A DNA stretch of 64,000 bases from Pseudogracilibacillus auburnensis (lineage in GTDB: Bacteria; Bacillota; Bacilli; Bacillales; Amphibacillaceae), in assembly GCF_003201975.1 (NCBI RefSeq), contig NZ_QJJQ01000001.1, positions 310,001 through 374,000 on the forward strand, read 5' to 3'. The translations under genes and the position numbers were made by a program. Below are positions 1 through 9,534 of this stretch, one piece after another. Position 1 is the stretch's first letter. Every line of letters begins with the position of its first letter. Below the pieces are notes generated by a model, which saw nothing but the letters and a program-made list of their open reading frames with translations, ran no database searches and was not told the DNA's origin.

Positions 1-2
1 CA

Positions 3-914
3 AAAGAAATTCGCGAAATTGCAACGACATTAATGAAGCAACCAGTTGAAATTAAAGTGAAAGCGAAAGAAATGACGGTCGAAAATATTGACCAGTATTT
101 TATGGAAGTTCCAGAGCGTTTTAAATTCGATACATTAACAAATCACTTTGATATTCATTCTCCAACACTTGCGATCGTATTTACTCGTACGAAAAAACGT
201 GTGGATGAAATTACGGACGGTTTACAAGTAAGAGGATTTCGTGCGGAAGGAATACATGGTGATTTAACACAAGGAAAAAGAATGTCTGTATTAAATAAAT
301 TTAAACATGGCCGAATTGAGGTTTTAGTTGCGACAGACGTTGCTGCACGTGGTCTTGATATTTCTGGTGTGACACATGTATATAATTTTGATATTCCACA
401 AGACCCTGAAAGCTATGTGCACCGCATTGGTCGTACTGGACGAGCGGGTAGAACAGGTGAAGCAATTTCATTTGTCACACCGCGTGAAATGTCTCATTTG
501 CGACTAATCGAACAAGTAACAAAGAGTAAGATGAAGCGTCTCGTGCCACCGACAAATCAAGAGGCGGCAAGAGGGAAACAACAAGCATCAGCTGAGAAAA
601 TGTTACAAACGATTGAAAAGGAAGATTTAAAATCATTCAATCAAACAGCAACTGAATTATTAGAAGATCATGACTCTATTTCGGTTGTTTCTGCAGCATT
701 AAAATTGCTAACGAAAGAACGAAAAGATGTTCCAGTTCGCATTTCATCTGTACAACCAATAAGTGTAAAAAACGTTCGTGGCCGCGAGTCTAAACGACGT
801 CAAAGTGGTAGTGGTGGAAAACGATTTTACGGTAAACGCCCACAAGGTAGTGGCGGAGGACGTGGCGGCCGTCGTCAAGGGAATTTTCAAAAACGCCGTG
901 GTCGTCAAAAGTAA
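3..914 (+). CDS. cshA: DEAD-box RNA helicase CshA, C-terminal part (5' end outside the window)
   Basis: The frame is already open at the window edge, so only about 303 C-terminal residues are visible and the internal ATG at 33 is not a start. The visible part holds helicase domain 2, with the [10 protein letters not shown] segment (motif V) and [10 protein letters not shown] (motif VI). A basic Gly/Arg-rich tail ([17 protein letters not shown]) of the RNA-binding type follows. CshA unwinds structured RNA in ribosome assembly and mRNA decay. Walker A and the DEAD box lie outside the window and cannot be judged. The following ydbS-ydbT pair is the same neighbourhood as in Bacillus subtilis, which supports the name. 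Confidence 0.93.
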   Translation, partial: KEIREIATTLMKQPVEIKVKAKEMTVENIDQYFMEVPERFKFDTLTNHFDIHSPTLAIVFTRTKKRVDEITDGLQVRGFRAEGIHGDLTQGKRMSVLNKFKHGRIEVLVATDVAARGLDISGVTHVYNFDIPQDPESYVHRIGRTGRAGRTGEAISFVTPREMSHLRLIEQVTKSKMKRLVPPTNQEAARGKQQASAEKMLQTIEKEDLKSFNQTATELLEDHDSISVVSAALKLLTKERKDVPVRISSVQPISVKNVRGRESKRRQSGSGGKRFYGKRPQGSGGGRGGRRQGNFQKRRGRQK

Positions 915-918
915 AAGT

Positions 919-945
919 AAAAAGCTCCTTTAAAAGGGGCTTTTT
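919..945 (+). terminator. Rho-independent terminator of cshA
   Basis: The arms AAAAAGCTCCTTT and AAAAGGGGCTTTTT pair with one G-U wobble and end in a run of five T, five bases after the cshA stop. Confidence 0.85.
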
Positions 946-1225
946 CCACGTCTAGCGTACTTCAAGTTTCTTCGGGTGAATCTGCAATTTGTGCAGCTAA
1001 CTTGAGAGTTTGTTTCACGGAACTAATCCAAGAAAACAGCCCATAATTGATTTTCTTAGCACATACTTCGTGAGCCCGGCACATAATCGAATGTTATTCA
1101 GCTGAATTCAAACTATTTACCCTAACTGATTGAGATTAACCATCTTCAAATCTAAAATAATTATCAAATTTTTATCCTTCCATATTAAATATGATAAAAT
1201 AAATTGGACAGTAGGAGGGAACTTA
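946..1225. other. Intergenic gap, no gene seen
   Basis: With the terminator this makes a gap of about 311 bases between cshA and ydbS. An open frame runs into it from ydbS (alternative start at 1130), but that start has no ribosome binding site. AT-rich sequence around 1185-1200 could hold a -10 element for ydbS; I could not find a convincing -35. Confidence 0.5.
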
Positions 1226-1705
1226 ATGAGAAAGCAACCGAAAAATAATATTGCACCTGATGCTATTAAAGCTTGGCGGATAACGGCTTCTATTTTTATG
1301 GTTATTTTATGGCTTATTATTATTGCAGGAATAGTAGTCTCCGTTATTTTTCATTTTCCAATCATTTATTCGGGTATCGGTGCTGTAATTGGACTTGTTT
1401 GCATTTATGTATTTGTTTTTCTTATCCCAAAATTAAGATATAAAAGATGGCGTTATGAAATCTTTGAACAAGAAATATATATTCAGCACGGGATATTAAT
1501 CGTAACAAGGACAATTATCCCAATGATTCGTGTACAACACGTAGATACAGAGCAAGGACCGATTTTAAAAAAATATAATTTGGCAACTGTTTCTATTTCT
1601 ACTGCTGCAACGACACATGAGATACCAGCATTACTAGAAGAAGATGCTTCACAATTACGTGATCGGATTTCAACACTTGCAAGGGTGGATGAAGACGATG
1701 TGTAA
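1226..1705 (+). CDS. ydbS: YdbS-like membrane protein with bacterial PH domain
   Basis: This 159-residue protein has two hydrophobic segments near residues 18-40 and 45-68, followed by a bPH2-type domain with the typical stretch around IPMIRVQHVDTEQGP. The start at 1226 is chosen for its GTAGGAGGG ribosome binding site; an upstream in-frame start at 1130 would add 32 residues without such a site. In Bacillus subtilis ydbS and ydbT follow cshA and are linked to resistance to some antimicrobial compounds; the molecular role is unclear. The gene overlaps ydbT by eight bases, so the two are probably translationally coupled. Confidence 0.85.
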   Translation: MRKQPKNNIAPDAIKAWRITASIFMVILWLIIIAGIVVSVIFHFPIIYSGIGAVIGLVCIYVFVFLIPKLRYKRWRYEIFEQEIYIQHGILIVTRTIIPMIRVQHVDTEQGPILKKYNLATVSISTAATTHEIPALLEEDASQLRDRISTLARVDEDDV

Positions 1706-3266
1706 AGAACAAGATCATGTAAAAAAGAATCATTTAGAAAAAAATACGCAAATAGAACAAGAAGTAGAAGTAGAAGGTCACTTTAGGAAACAGGACCCAG
1801 ATCCATCTAACCCAAAAGACAGCCTAGAGAAACCACGTCGCCTACATCCAGCAGCAATGTATTTCAACTTAATTAAAGTTATTAAGGAAACGATATTTGG
1901 ATTAGGGATTGGACTTGTTTTTACGCTAAAAGAATCATTGTTTTATTTTGTTATATTCGTGTCAATCTTTCTTCTTTTATTAATCGTTTCAAGTGTGTTA
2001 TCTTGGTTAAGGTTTACATATCGAGTGGAAGAAAATGAACTGAGAATTGAACAAGGCGTCTTTATTCGAAAGAAACGATACATATCCATTAATAGGATTC
2101 ATAAAATCGACTTAACTGCTGATGTTGTTCACCGTTTATTTAAATTAACAAAAGTCCAAATTGATACAGCCAGTAGTGGTGATGGGGCAGAAGTTATGTT
2201 AAGTGCGGTAACAATAGCTGATGGTGCGCGATTGCGGCAGGCATTACAATCGGGTAAAAAGAGTACGAAGATGGAGAAGAATCAAGAGGATACAAAAAAT
2301 CCAACAAAAAAAATCACGTGGAAAAGACTGTTCATTGCAGGGACAACTTCTGGAAGTGTTGGATTTATTCTTATTGCCATGCTTGCTGGTTTTTCGCAAA
2401 TAGAAGATCTTATTCCACGAAAAATCTATAATTCTACATTTGTCTGGATTACTAGTTTAGGTATCGTATTTATTATTGGATTTATTATTGTTGGACTATT
2501 TGTTTTATGGCTGTTAGGAATTGCAGGTACGATGATCAAATACGGTAATTTTACGATTGAAAAACGGGAAAAAGAATTATTTATTAAAAGAGGGCTATTA
2601 GAAACGAAAGAATTAACCATTCCTTTTGATCGAATTCAAGCAGTAGGAATCGAACAAAGCATTATTCGGCAACCATTTAAGTTCGTTAGAATTTTTGCAG
2701 TCGTTGCTGGAGGCTCATTTGACCAATCGGAGCCATTCCCTGTCCTTTTCCCAATTTTACGTGAGAAGGAAGCAGAACAGTTTTTAGCACAATTTACTTC
2801 TGAGCATAATATTGCAACTGATACAGATTTGGTTTCATTAGATAAACGAGGAAGAAAATACTATTTATTTAGCATGTCAATCCTTTTCATTTTAGGATTA
2901 ATCCCCGTTATTTATTTTTTTCCAGCATATAGTTGGATTCCCATCATATTAATCATTTTAAGTTTAACACTCGGTTGGCTTCAACATAAAGATGGTGGCT
3001 ATTTTATATCTGGCAAAAGAATTACGATTAGAAGACGTAGACTAAATAAGGTGACGATTACAACCTATCATCGACGGATTCAATCGATTGAAAAATCACA
3101 ACATAAACTTCAAGCTATAGAAAAAATGGCAACAACAGGTATATCATTAATTGGTTCTGGTGGACTTGGAACTCATTATACGCTACGACATTTAACAGAT
3201 GAAGATGCAAATAAGATTGCGGATTGGTATAGTTACCGAAAAACAGAGGACGAGAATGGAATTTAA
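1698..3266 (+). CDS. ydbT: YdbT-like membrane protein with repeated bacterial PH domains
   Basis: This is a 522-residue protein with three bPH2-like modules, each preceded by paired membrane segments. Recognisable pieces are YISINRIHKIDLT, LTIPFDRIQAVGIEQ and TYHRRIQSIEKSQHK. The start at 1698 is chosen because AAGGGTGG at 1681-1688 sits nine bases ahead; ATGs at 1644 and 1689 are in frame but lack usable spacing. Residues 1-40 are charged and probably cytoplasmic. It overlaps the end of ydbS, as expected for a two-gene unit. The function is not established; an envelope stress or small-molecule resistance role is inferred from Bacillus homologues. Confidence 0.85.
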   Translation: MCKEQDHVKKNHLEKNTQIEQEVEVEGHFRKQDPDPSNPKDSLEKPRRLHPAAMYFNLIKVIKETIFGLGIGLVFTLKESLFYFVIFVSIFLLLLIVSSVLSWLRFTYRVEENELRIEQGVFIRKKRYISINRIHKIDLTADVVHRLFKLTKVQIDTASSGDGAEVMLSAVTIADGARLRQALQSGKKSTKMEKNQEDTKNPTKKITWKRLFIAGTTSGSVGFILIAMLAGFSQIEDLIPRKIYNSTFVWITSLGIVFIIGFIIVGLFVLWLLGIAGTMIKYGNFTIEKREKELFIKRGLLETKELTIPFDRIQAVGIEQSIIRQPFKFVRIFAVVAGGSFDQSEPFPVLFPILREKEAEQFLAQFTSEHNIATDTDLVSLDKRGRKYYLFSMSILFILGLIPVIYFFPAYSWIPIILIILSLTLGWLQHKDGGYFISGKRITIRRRRLNKVTITTYHRRIQSIEKSQHKLQAIEKMATTGISLIGSGGLGTHYTLRHLTDEDANKIADWYSYRKTEDENGI

Positions 3267-3312
3267 CACTTGTCTATCCTAAAAAAATAAGCTAAGCTAT
3301 TCATAATGAGAA

Positions 3313-3341
3313 TGGGAGGCTTCTTCTCCCACTTTTATTTT
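3313..3341 (+). terminator. Terminator after ydbT
   Basis: TGGGAG and CTCCCA form a six-pair stem with a seven-base loop, followed by CTTTTATTTTT. Confidence 0.6.
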
Positions 3342-3347
3342 TACTAA

Positions 3348-3367
3348 AAATGAATGATCATTCATTT
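3348..3367. promoter_or_regulatory. Perfect 20-bp palindrome, probable repressor operator
   Basis: AAATGAATGATCATTCATTT reads identically on both strands and ends three bases before the AAGGAGG of the next gene. The half-site TGAATGA resembles the half-sites of Bacillus FadR (TetR family), but the four-base centre of the FadR consensus is missing. A TetR-family regulator encoded elsewhere is the natural guess. Confidence 0.55.
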
Positions 3368-3382
3368 AAGGAGGTTTCATCA

Positions 3383-4318
3383 ATGATTCAGCAATTAGGA
3401 ATTGATATGATTACGATACCATTACCGTTTCGGCTTGACCATGTAAATTGTTTTTTAGCAGAAGGAGAAAAGGGCTACATCGTTATTGATACAGGATTAA
3501 ACGACAAAAGTGCTCAGTCCAGATGGGAAAAGGAACTGAACGAGAAACATGTACAACAAATTATTCTTACTCATTTACATCCAGATCATTGTGGCTATGC
3601 TGGAATCTTGCAAACGAAATTGGATGCAACCGTGTCCATGTCAGAAATCGATGCCAAAGCATTGGACAAAATTTGGATAGATGAAGCAATACCGACACTA
3701 AAACAAGATTACGAAAGATCAGCAGTACCAGAAAAGTTAGCGAATGGCATATTGACCTTGACTAGAAATTTTATCCCCTCCGTAACACCACGACCGAAGA
3801 TAGACGCTTATTTACAAGAGGGAGAACTAATTCAAATCGGAAAAGAACAATATGAAGTCATTTTCACCCCAGGACATTCTGCTGGACTCGTTTGTTTTTA
3901 TCAGCGTGAAAAAAGTGTCTTACTATCAACCGATCATATTTTACCGAAAATCACTCCGAATATCGCCTATTGGTTTTATGGAGATAAAAATCCGCTCTTG
4001 TCCTATGAGCAATCTTTACAGAAAATAAAAAGTCTCCATATTGACTATGTTATTCCATCCCATGGAGAGCCATTTTATGATGCGAACAAACGGATTGACG
4101 AGATTTGGCAACATCATGAAGAGAGATTTGCACAAACGATTGACGCAATCGGTGGAGGTGCAACTGTCTTTGAAGTATGTGAGAAGTTATTTACTAAGCA
4201 ATTAAATGTATATGATTATCAATTTGCTATAGGAGAAACAATTGCCCATTTAGAATATTTACGTGACAAAGGTGAGTGTAATAGAGAAGTACAAAATGGG
4301 AAATGGGTTTATACATAA
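3383..4318 (+). CDS. Metallo-beta-lactamase-fold hydrolase
   Basis: This 311-residue cytosolic protein has the metal-binding motif THLHPDH at residues 63-69. Further ligands lie in FTPGHSAGL and in SHGEPF near residue 230. A C-terminal helical extension of about 80 residues ends in a winged-helix-like region, as in LACTB2/YqgX-type hydrolases. The start at 3383 is chosen for the AAGGAGG seven bases ahead; an upstream start at 3350 would place codons inside the palindrome and the ribosome binding site. The substrate is unknown. It stands alone between ydbT and an LCP gene, and the palindrome over its leader suggests control by a specific repressor. Confidence 0.85.
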   Translation: MIQQLGIDMITIPLPFRLDHVNCFLAEGEKGYIVIDTGLNDKSAQSRWEKELNEKHVQQIILTHLHPDHCGYAGILQTKLDATVSMSEIDAKALDKIWIDEAIPTLKQDYERSAVPEKLANGILTLTRNFIPSVTPRPKIDAYLQEGELIQIGKEQYEVIFTPGHSAGLVCFYQREKSVLLSTDHILPKITPNIAYWFYGDKNPLLSYEQSLQKIKSLHIDYVIPSHGEPFYDANKRIDEIWQHHEERFAQTIDAIGGGATVFEVCEKLFTKQLNVYDYQFAIGETIAHLEYLRDKGECNREVQNGKWVYT

Positions 4319-4460
4319 AAAAAGTAATTCTATTTTTTCTCATTTATTACATGATAAAAAGTTGTCTTTGAACAAATAAAAGAATATGATATAATTTGTG
4401 AGACTAGTAATTTCGGCTGATTTTTTATAATAATCGAAGAATTGATCTGAGGTGTATAAT

Positions 4461-5378
4461 TTGAGAAGAAGTGATCGTAAAAAACCACGGAGATTGTGGT
4501 TGAAAATCCCATTAATCATTATTGTTGTACTTGTTTTAGGAATTGGTGGTTATGCATATTCCATTTATCATAATACGAAAAAAACCGTAAATGATCGAAT
4601 GCATGATCCAGTTGAAACGATTGATACCGATTTAACGAAGAAAAAATTAAATGCGACAGAACGGTTAAATGTATTACTACTAGGAATCGATGCAGAAGAA
4701 GACCAAAATGGTCGCTCTGATGCAATCATGATCATGCAATTAGATCCAAAGACGGATGAAATGAAAATTGTTAGTATTCCGCGTGATGCGCGCACTGAAA
4801 TTATTGGTAAAGGATTCCAAGATAAAATCAATCATGCCTATGCTTTTGGTGGAGCGGATATGTCTATTGCGACAGTCGAAAACTTTCTTGATATTGATAT
4901 AGATTACTATGTTAGTATTAATATGGATGGTTTAGTAGAGTTAGTTGATGAACTTGGAACAATAACCGTTAGCAATGATATAGCTTGGACAGACAAAAGT
5001 TTTGATTTCCCTGAAGGGATCGTCGAAATGAATGGTGATAAGACGAAGGCATATGTAAGAATGCGTAAAAAAGACCCTTCTGGCGACTTTGGACGTACCA
5101 CTCGTCATCGTAAAGTAATTGAGGGGATTTTACATGAAGGTGCTTCCGTCGGTTCAGTACCGAAATTTAGTGGAATGGTCGATATTTTAGGGAATAATAT
5201 GACTACAAATATGGACTTTGAAGATATGAAAAAACTATTCGCCGGTTATAAAGATACACGTAGAAATGTCACCGAATACATGGTAGATGGTGAGGGGCAA
5301 ACGATCGATGGTATCTACTATTTAATTGTTCCTGATGAAGAAGTACAAAAAGCGCATGACTTATTAACCCAATCGTAA
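4461..5378 (+). CDS. LytR-CpsA-Psr (LCP) family cell-wall polymer ligase
   Basis: LCP proteins attach teichoic acids or other anionic polymers to peptidoglycan from undecaprenyl-linked precursors on the outer membrane face. This one has a short basic cytoplasmic tail (RRSDRKKPRRLWLK), one membrane anchor at about residues 15-33 and then the LCP domain. Family motifs are LLLGIDAEEDQNGRSDAIMI, VSIPRDARTEI with the phosphate-binding Arg, and FGRTTRHRKVI. At 305 residues it is the usual family length. I chose the TTG at 4461 because TGAGGTG at 4448-4454 is correctly spaced to it; a GTG at 4452 lies inside that site. It is monocistronic, with a strong bidirectional terminator after it. Confidence 0.88.
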   Translation: MRRSDRKKPRRLWLKIPLIIIVVLVLGIGGYAYSIYHNTKKTVNDRMHDPVETIDTDLTKKKLNATERLNVLLLGIDAEEDQNGRSDAIMIMQLDPKTDEMKIVSIPRDARTEIIGKGFQDKINHAYAFGGADMSIATVENFLDIDIDYYVSINMDGLVELVDELGTITVSNDIAWTDKSFDFPEGIVEMNGDKTKAYVRMRKKDPSGDFGRTTRHRKVIEGILHEGASVGSVPKFSGMVDILGNNMTTNMDFEDMKKLFAGYKDTRRNVTEYMVDGEGQTIDGIYYLIVPDEEVQKAHDLLTQS

Positions 5379-5381
5379 TGG

Positions 5382-5421
5382 AAAAATCCTATGTTAGATT
5401 ATTTTCTAACATAGGATTTTT
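5382..5421. terminator. Bidirectional terminator, 17-bp perfect stem
   Basis: AAAAATCCTATGTTAGA (5382-5398) and its exact reverse complement (5405-5421) flank a six-base loop. A-rich and T-rich ends serve the LCP gene on one strand and the convergent methyltransferase on the other. Confidence 0.9.
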
Positions 5422-5422
5422 A

Positions 5423-6019
5423 TCATTTTTGAATGACGACTTGAATAACATGTCCGACACCAGTATGGCGATATCCTTCCTGCCGATTTGCCTCCCCATA
5501 ATAAAAATGACTACATTCATATGGCTTGATCCAATTTAGTATATCGATCGGATCGTATAAATAATGAATATTACCAGGGCCACCTGTATCATATTTTATT
5601 TGTTTTTCAGAATATATTTCAAAAAGAACATAACCACCAGATCGAACCGAATCAATTATATTCGTAATAAATTTTCTTTGATTCGTTTTTTCAACATGCC
5701 CGAAAACCATGATCGCACCATCATATTTTTTCTCCGGCTTCGTCTTCGTTAAGTCTGCTTCAACTGTTTTAATGGTAACATTATTTTCTTTTGCTAGTAA
5801 TATTGCATGACGAAGACCAACGGAAGATAAGTCATAAGCTGTAACATCATACCCTAACTTTGCTAAATATATGGCATTTCTACCTTCCCCTTCAGCAAAA
5901 CAAGCTATCTTTGAAGAAGAGGGAAATAAATAACTCTTTTCTTGAATAAAAGCGTTAGCTGTTTTCCCATATGTAAATGGTTTTTCTGAAAATTGGTTAT
6001 CCCATTTTTCTTTTGGCAT
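5423..6019 (-). CDS. Class I SAM-dependent methyltransferase, TehB-like
   Basis: This 198-residue protein begins WDNQFSEKPFTYGKTAN and has the SAM-binding region IACFAEGEGRNAIYLAKLGY (motif I, with FAEGEGRNA as in TehB/UbiE relatives) at about residues 38-57. The acidic residue AYD follows in motif II and VRSGGYVLFE makes the post-core strand. The ATG at 6019 is preferred over the GTG at 6031, because AAGAGGTG ending at 6029 is well spaced to the former and overlaps the latter. It is the last of three leftward genes, after a DUF3006 protein. Substrate unknown; tellurite or small-metabolite methylation is a family possibility only. Confidence 0.85.
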   Translation of the reverse strand: MPKEKWDNQFSEKPFTYGKTANAFIQEKSYLFPSSSKIACFAEGEGRNAIYLAKLGYDVTAYDLSSVGLRHAILLAKENNVTIKTVEADLTKTKPEKKYDGAIMVFGHVEKTNQRKFITNIIDSVRSGGYVLFEIYSEKQIKYDTGGPGNIHYLYDPIDILNWIKPYECSHFYYGEANRQEGYRHTGVGHVIQVVIQK

Positions 6020-6027
6020 ATTTTTAT

Positions 6028-6285
6028 TCACCTCTTAAATTTACTTCCCTGTTTCTTTTTTTGAAGCTTTTTCATTAATAATTGCGTTTTTTTCTTTGCC
6101 TGAATTGTTTCCTTTTCATCGATCGATAATATGGTAAATTCTCCAGCTGTTTTTGCAATATGATACCAAGTGCCAACTTCACTATCAGAAGGTAGATCTT
6201 CCGCACGTAATGTAAATTCTGCATTCAACTCATGAACGAGAACGACTGCAATACCATCTTCTATGCGATCAAGTACACCTTTCAT
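6028..6285 (-). CDS. DUF3006 family small protein
   Basis: This 85-residue protein starts MKGVLDRIEDGIAVVLVHE, the typical opening of DUF3006, with a compact beta domain to about residue 58 and a very basic tail (KKLQKKKQGSKFKR). Its AGGAGG overlaps the end of the upstream MBL-HhH gene and its ATG directly abuts that stop, so it is co-translated. DUF3006 genes are frequently beside ComEC-like MBL proteins, as here, which suggests a shared process; the biochemical role is unknown. Confidence 0.8.
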   Translation of the reverse strand: MKGVLDRIEDGIAVVLVHELNAEFTLRAEDLPSDSEVGTWYHIAKTAGEFTILSIDEKETIQAKKKTQLLMKKLQKKKQGSKFKR

Positions 6286-7395
6286 TTAGTTTCCTCCTAT
6301 ACAAGCTTTTTCCTCCGCTTTTATATCCTTTAATCTCGCCGAACTAATTCCGTTTATCCTCATTAGATCATCAATCGAATGAAAAGGTCGCAATTGAATG
6401 ATTTCTTCCGCTCTAGTTTCACCAATATGGACAATCTTTACTAGTTCTTGTTTTGTTGCACGATTGATGTCAATACAATCGTCATTTGGCTTCTTGTCCT
6501 CTTTCGCGTCAATTTCAGTTTCAATGGTTGACTTAACACCATCAGTCTTGACCATAATCGTCCCATGCATATCAGTTCCATATAAAGGAATCTCTTTTTC
6601 TGCAAATAGGTCCACAACTTCCTCATTTGGATGTCCATATGAATTGCCAGCCCCAGCACTATATATAGCATATTTCGGTTGAACAGCCTCAATGAACTCC
6701 GGATCACTTGACGTTTTAGAACCGTGATGCCCAAGCTGTAAAAAATCAGCCTGAATGTCGTCAGTTCTCTGGATTATTTGGCGTTCTTGCTTTTTATAAG
6801 CATCCCCAGTAAATAAAAAGGAAACTTCTCCATAAGTAAAACGAATCGATAAAGAATCTTCATTTAGCCCACCAGTTAAACTCTCTGGGTGTAGGACAAC
6901 TAGTTCAAGTGATCCAATATCAAAAATATCACCAGCTGTTGGCTCTTCATAATTAGCATCACTTTCAAGTACCGCTTCCATTGCAGATTGGAAAAGTTTC
7001 GTATTCGTGCTATTTCCAGACATCCAAACTTCTCCAACGTCAAAATTTTTCATTACGTTTTCCAATTGCCCAATATGGTCGGCATGTGGATGGCTAATAA
7101 TAATGACATCGATAAAATGTACATTCTCCTTTTGTAAATAAGGAACTACTTCGTTTCCTTGCCAGTCTCCTGTGTCGTATAAGATCGTATACTCTGTATT
7201 TTCATCTACATATTGAAATAAAGTGGCATCTCCTTGTCCAACATCGATGTAATGGACAGTTAATTGATTTTGTACCGTTTTTGTTGCTTCGTCTGTACTG
7301 TTTCCAATTTGCTTCGTTGGGCTACCTGCTGTGGTATTTTGACAGCCTAATAAAAGAATCAAAAATAGAAACATGATCTGTATCTGTTTATGCAT
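6286..7395 (-). CDS. ComEC-like secreted MBL hydrolase with C-terminal HhH DNA-binding motif (lipoprotein)
   Basis: This 369-residue protein has a lipoprotein signal with lipobox LLLGC (Cys18). A Ser/Thr-rich linker leads to a metallo-beta-lactamase domain from about residue 45 (HYIDVGQGDATLF, SHPHADH at 101-107, GHHGS, YGHPNEEV), as in the C-terminal domain of ComEC/Rec2. After it comes a ComEA-like double helix-hairpin-helix (INRATKQELVKI, INGISSARLKDI) at about 312-365. Extracellular nucleic-acid hydrolysis at the membrane is a reasonable inference, since both halves recur in competence DNA uptake. It heads a leftward set with a DUF3006 gene and a methyltransferase. Confidence 0.85.
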   Translation of the reverse strand: MHKQIQIMFLFLILLLGCQNTTAGSPTKQIGNSTDEATKTVQNQLTVHYIDVGQGDATLFQYVDENTEYTILYDTGDWQGNEVVPYLQKENVHFIDVIIISHPHADHIGQLENVMKNFDVGEVWMSGNSTNTKLFQSAMEAVLESDANYEEPTAGDIFDIGSLELVVLHPESLTGGLNEDSLSIRFTYGEVSFLFTGDAYKKQERQIIQRTDDIQADFLQLGHHGSKTSSDPEFIEAVQPKYAIYSAGAGNSYGHPNEEVVDLFAEKEIPLYGTDMHGTIMVKTDGVKSTIETEIDAKEDKKPNDDCIDINRATKQELVKIVHIGETRAEEIIQLRPFHSIDDLMRINGISSARLKDIKAEEKACIGGN

Positions 7396-7520
7396 GCGAT
7401 TACTCCATTCTTTTTATCGTATGGCTAGACTAACAGACATGATAGAAAATTTCCAGAAAAAATGTGAATAGTTGGTGCTTTTGTTCGTTACAATGTAGCA
7501 AAACATAGATTCATAACCTT

Positions 7521-7560
7521 AAAAATAAAAATCACCGATTAAAAAAGTTAACCAGTGATT
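7521..7560 (-). terminator. Terminator after the SLC13 transporter gene
   Basis: Read leftwards, AATCACTGGTTAA pairs with TTAATCGGTGATT (two G-U pairs) around a CTTTTTT loop and is followed by TTTATTTTT. Confidence 0.75.
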
Positions 7561-7575
7561 GGATGAATTGACAGA

Positions 7576-9417
7576 TTAAAAAGGGTAGAAAATTGGGATG
7601 AAAATAATAAGGATAACGGCTAAAAATAATTGTAATGGTATACCGATTTTTACATAGTCTTTAAAACGATATCCGCCAGCATTCATGACAAGCGCATTTG
7701 TCGGTGATGCAACAGGTGTGGCAAAAGCCATGCTTGCAGCAACTGCAACCGTAATCACGAATGGATATGGACTAACTCCAAGCTCCATAGCGGTAGTAAT
7801 GGCGATTGGGGCAAAAATTACTGCTGTTGCTGTATTACTAATAAACTGGCTTAATGTCGTAGTTAATAGATAAAACCCTATTAATACAGCAAGTGGTCCA
7901 TAATCACCTAATAATTGAATAACAGAATCACTAAGATATTTTACTCCACCAGTATTTTCTAATGCAGTTGCCATTGGAAGCATAGCAGCAATTAAAATGA
8001 CCGATTCCCAATTTATTTTTTGATACCCATCTCCAATGGAGCGAACACATCCAGTTACAACCATTAAAAATGCTGCAACTAGTACCGTAATAACAGGATC
8101 AATAAGTTCTAACGTCATTAAAAGGAGCATCAATAGCATAATGGCTGCAGCAATTGGTGCTTTTCCACGAGCAACTTCTGTAGAAGCCACATCTGAAACC
8201 CTGCCAACCACAATCACATCATTTGATGTTTTAGCAAGTGCCTCTATTTTATCCCACTCACCATGCACGAGTAGGGCATCACCATGTTGTAATTTAACTT
8301 TACATGCATCTGTTTGTATGTATTTTCCGTTTCGATATATTGCAAGAACCGAACAATTATATTTTTTCCGAAAATGTAGATCACGAATTGTTTGATGTTC
8401 AAAATTAGAATGCGGTGGTATGATCATTTCTGAAATGCCAAACCGATTAGATAATAAATATTTTCTCGCTTGTAACGTTGTTTCTTCTGAAAGTTGTATC
8501 ATATCATAACGTTCAATGAATCTACTTACTTCTTCTGGTTCACCTAAAAGCAGGACAATATCTCCTGCCTGTAATGTCGTTCGAGCTTTTGGAATAACGT
8601 GAGTCCATTGTTGTAAAGTTGAAAGACCACGTCCATTTTTTCGTTCAATCGCCACGACAGTGATATTATATGTATTCGTTAATTGTAATGAAGCGAGCGT
8701 TTGATCAATTAAACGGGAATGCTTCTTTACTTCAACCATATGTAAAAAGTGATAAATCTTATACATACCAGCTAATTGATTTGGGTCGATTGTATCATTA
8801 TTTATTTCATTTACAGTATGATTTGGCAACAGTTTTTTTCCGATTGTCATCATAAATATAATCCCGGAAATAAGTGCTACAAGGCCAATAGGCGTAAAAT
8901 CAAAAAAACTCATCGGGTCATAGTTATTATCCTTGAGCATATTGCTTACGACAAGGTTAGGTGGTGTCCCTATTAAAGTAAGAGCTCCTCCTAAACTACT
9001 TGCGAATGCTAAAGGAATTAATAATTTTGTTGGGATAATTTTCATACTTATTGCGATACTAATAACAACAGGGAGAAGAACAGCAACTGTTCCAGTATTA
9101 CTCATAAAGGCACTAAAAATCCCGACGGTAAACATAATAATAACTAGTAGTCTATTTTCACTATTATTACCAAGTTGAATTAACTTATTACCAATTTGCT
9201 TTGCCAGTCCTGTATTAAAAATACCTGCACCAACGATAAATAAACTTGCGATCATAATAACGACAGAATTTGAAAATCCAGCCAAAGCTTCTGAAGGAGT
9301 AATGATTCCAAACAAAGTTAGTGCTAATAAAGAGCCAATAGCAATAATATCAGAACGATATTTTCCATACATAAAAAGAAGAGTCGTGATGATTAGAATA
9401 ATAAAAGTAGTTTTCAT
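7576..9417 (-). CDS. SLC13/DASS-type transporter with two TrkA-C domains
   Basis: This 613-residue inner-membrane protein has two blocks of membrane helices (about 1-195 and 400-613) around a cytoplasmic insert of two TrkA-C/RCK-C domains at about 205-290 and 305-385. The hairpin motifs SNTGTVAVLLPV and ISNTATAVIFAP are the SNT signatures of the divalent anion:Na+ symporter and ArsB/CitMHS-like fold. GTPPN in the first half supports this. The TrkA-C insert is typical of the bacterial sulfate/sulfonate branch, so an anion such as sulfate or a dicarboxylate is likely. GAGGAG precedes the ATG. It is monocistronic and divergent from an amino-acid transporter operon. Confidence 0.85.
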   Translation of the reverse strand: MKTTFIILIITTLLFMYGKYRSDIIAIGSLLALTLFGIITPSEALAGFSNSVVIMIASLFIVGAGIFNTGLAKQIGNKLIQLGNNSENRLLVIIMFTVGIFSAFMSNTGTVAVLLPVVISIAISMKIIPTKLLIPLAFASSLGGALTLIGTPPNLVVSNMLKDNNYDPMSFFDFTPIGLVALISGIIFMMTIGKKLLPNHTVNEINNDTIDPNQLAGMYKIYHFLHMVEVKKHSRLIDQTLASLQLTNTYNITVVAIERKNGRGLSTLQQWTHVIPKARTTLQAGDIVLLLGEPEEVSRFIERYDMIQLSEETTLQARKYLLSNRFGISEMIIPPHSNFEHQTIRDLHFRKKYNCSVLAIYRNGKYIQTDACKVKLQHGDALLVHGEWDKIEALAKTSNDVIVVGRVSDVASTEVARGKAPIAAAIMLLMLLLMTLELIDPVITVLVAAFLMVVTGCVRSIGDGYQKINWESVILIAAMLPMATALENTGGVKYLSDSVIQLLGDYGPLAVLIGFYLLTTTLSQFISNTATAVIFAPIAITTAMELGVSPYPFVITVAVAASMAFATPVASPTNALVMNAGGYRFKDYVKIGIPLQLFLAVILIIFIPIFYPF

Positions 9418-9534
9418 ATAGGTACATTCTCCTCGTTCTTAATCACTATTATCATAACAAAGGCTGACATTGGAATCTATGTATATATAAGCACATTTAT
9501 CCCACAAAACTAAAAAGGATATTTTGCCGCTGCG

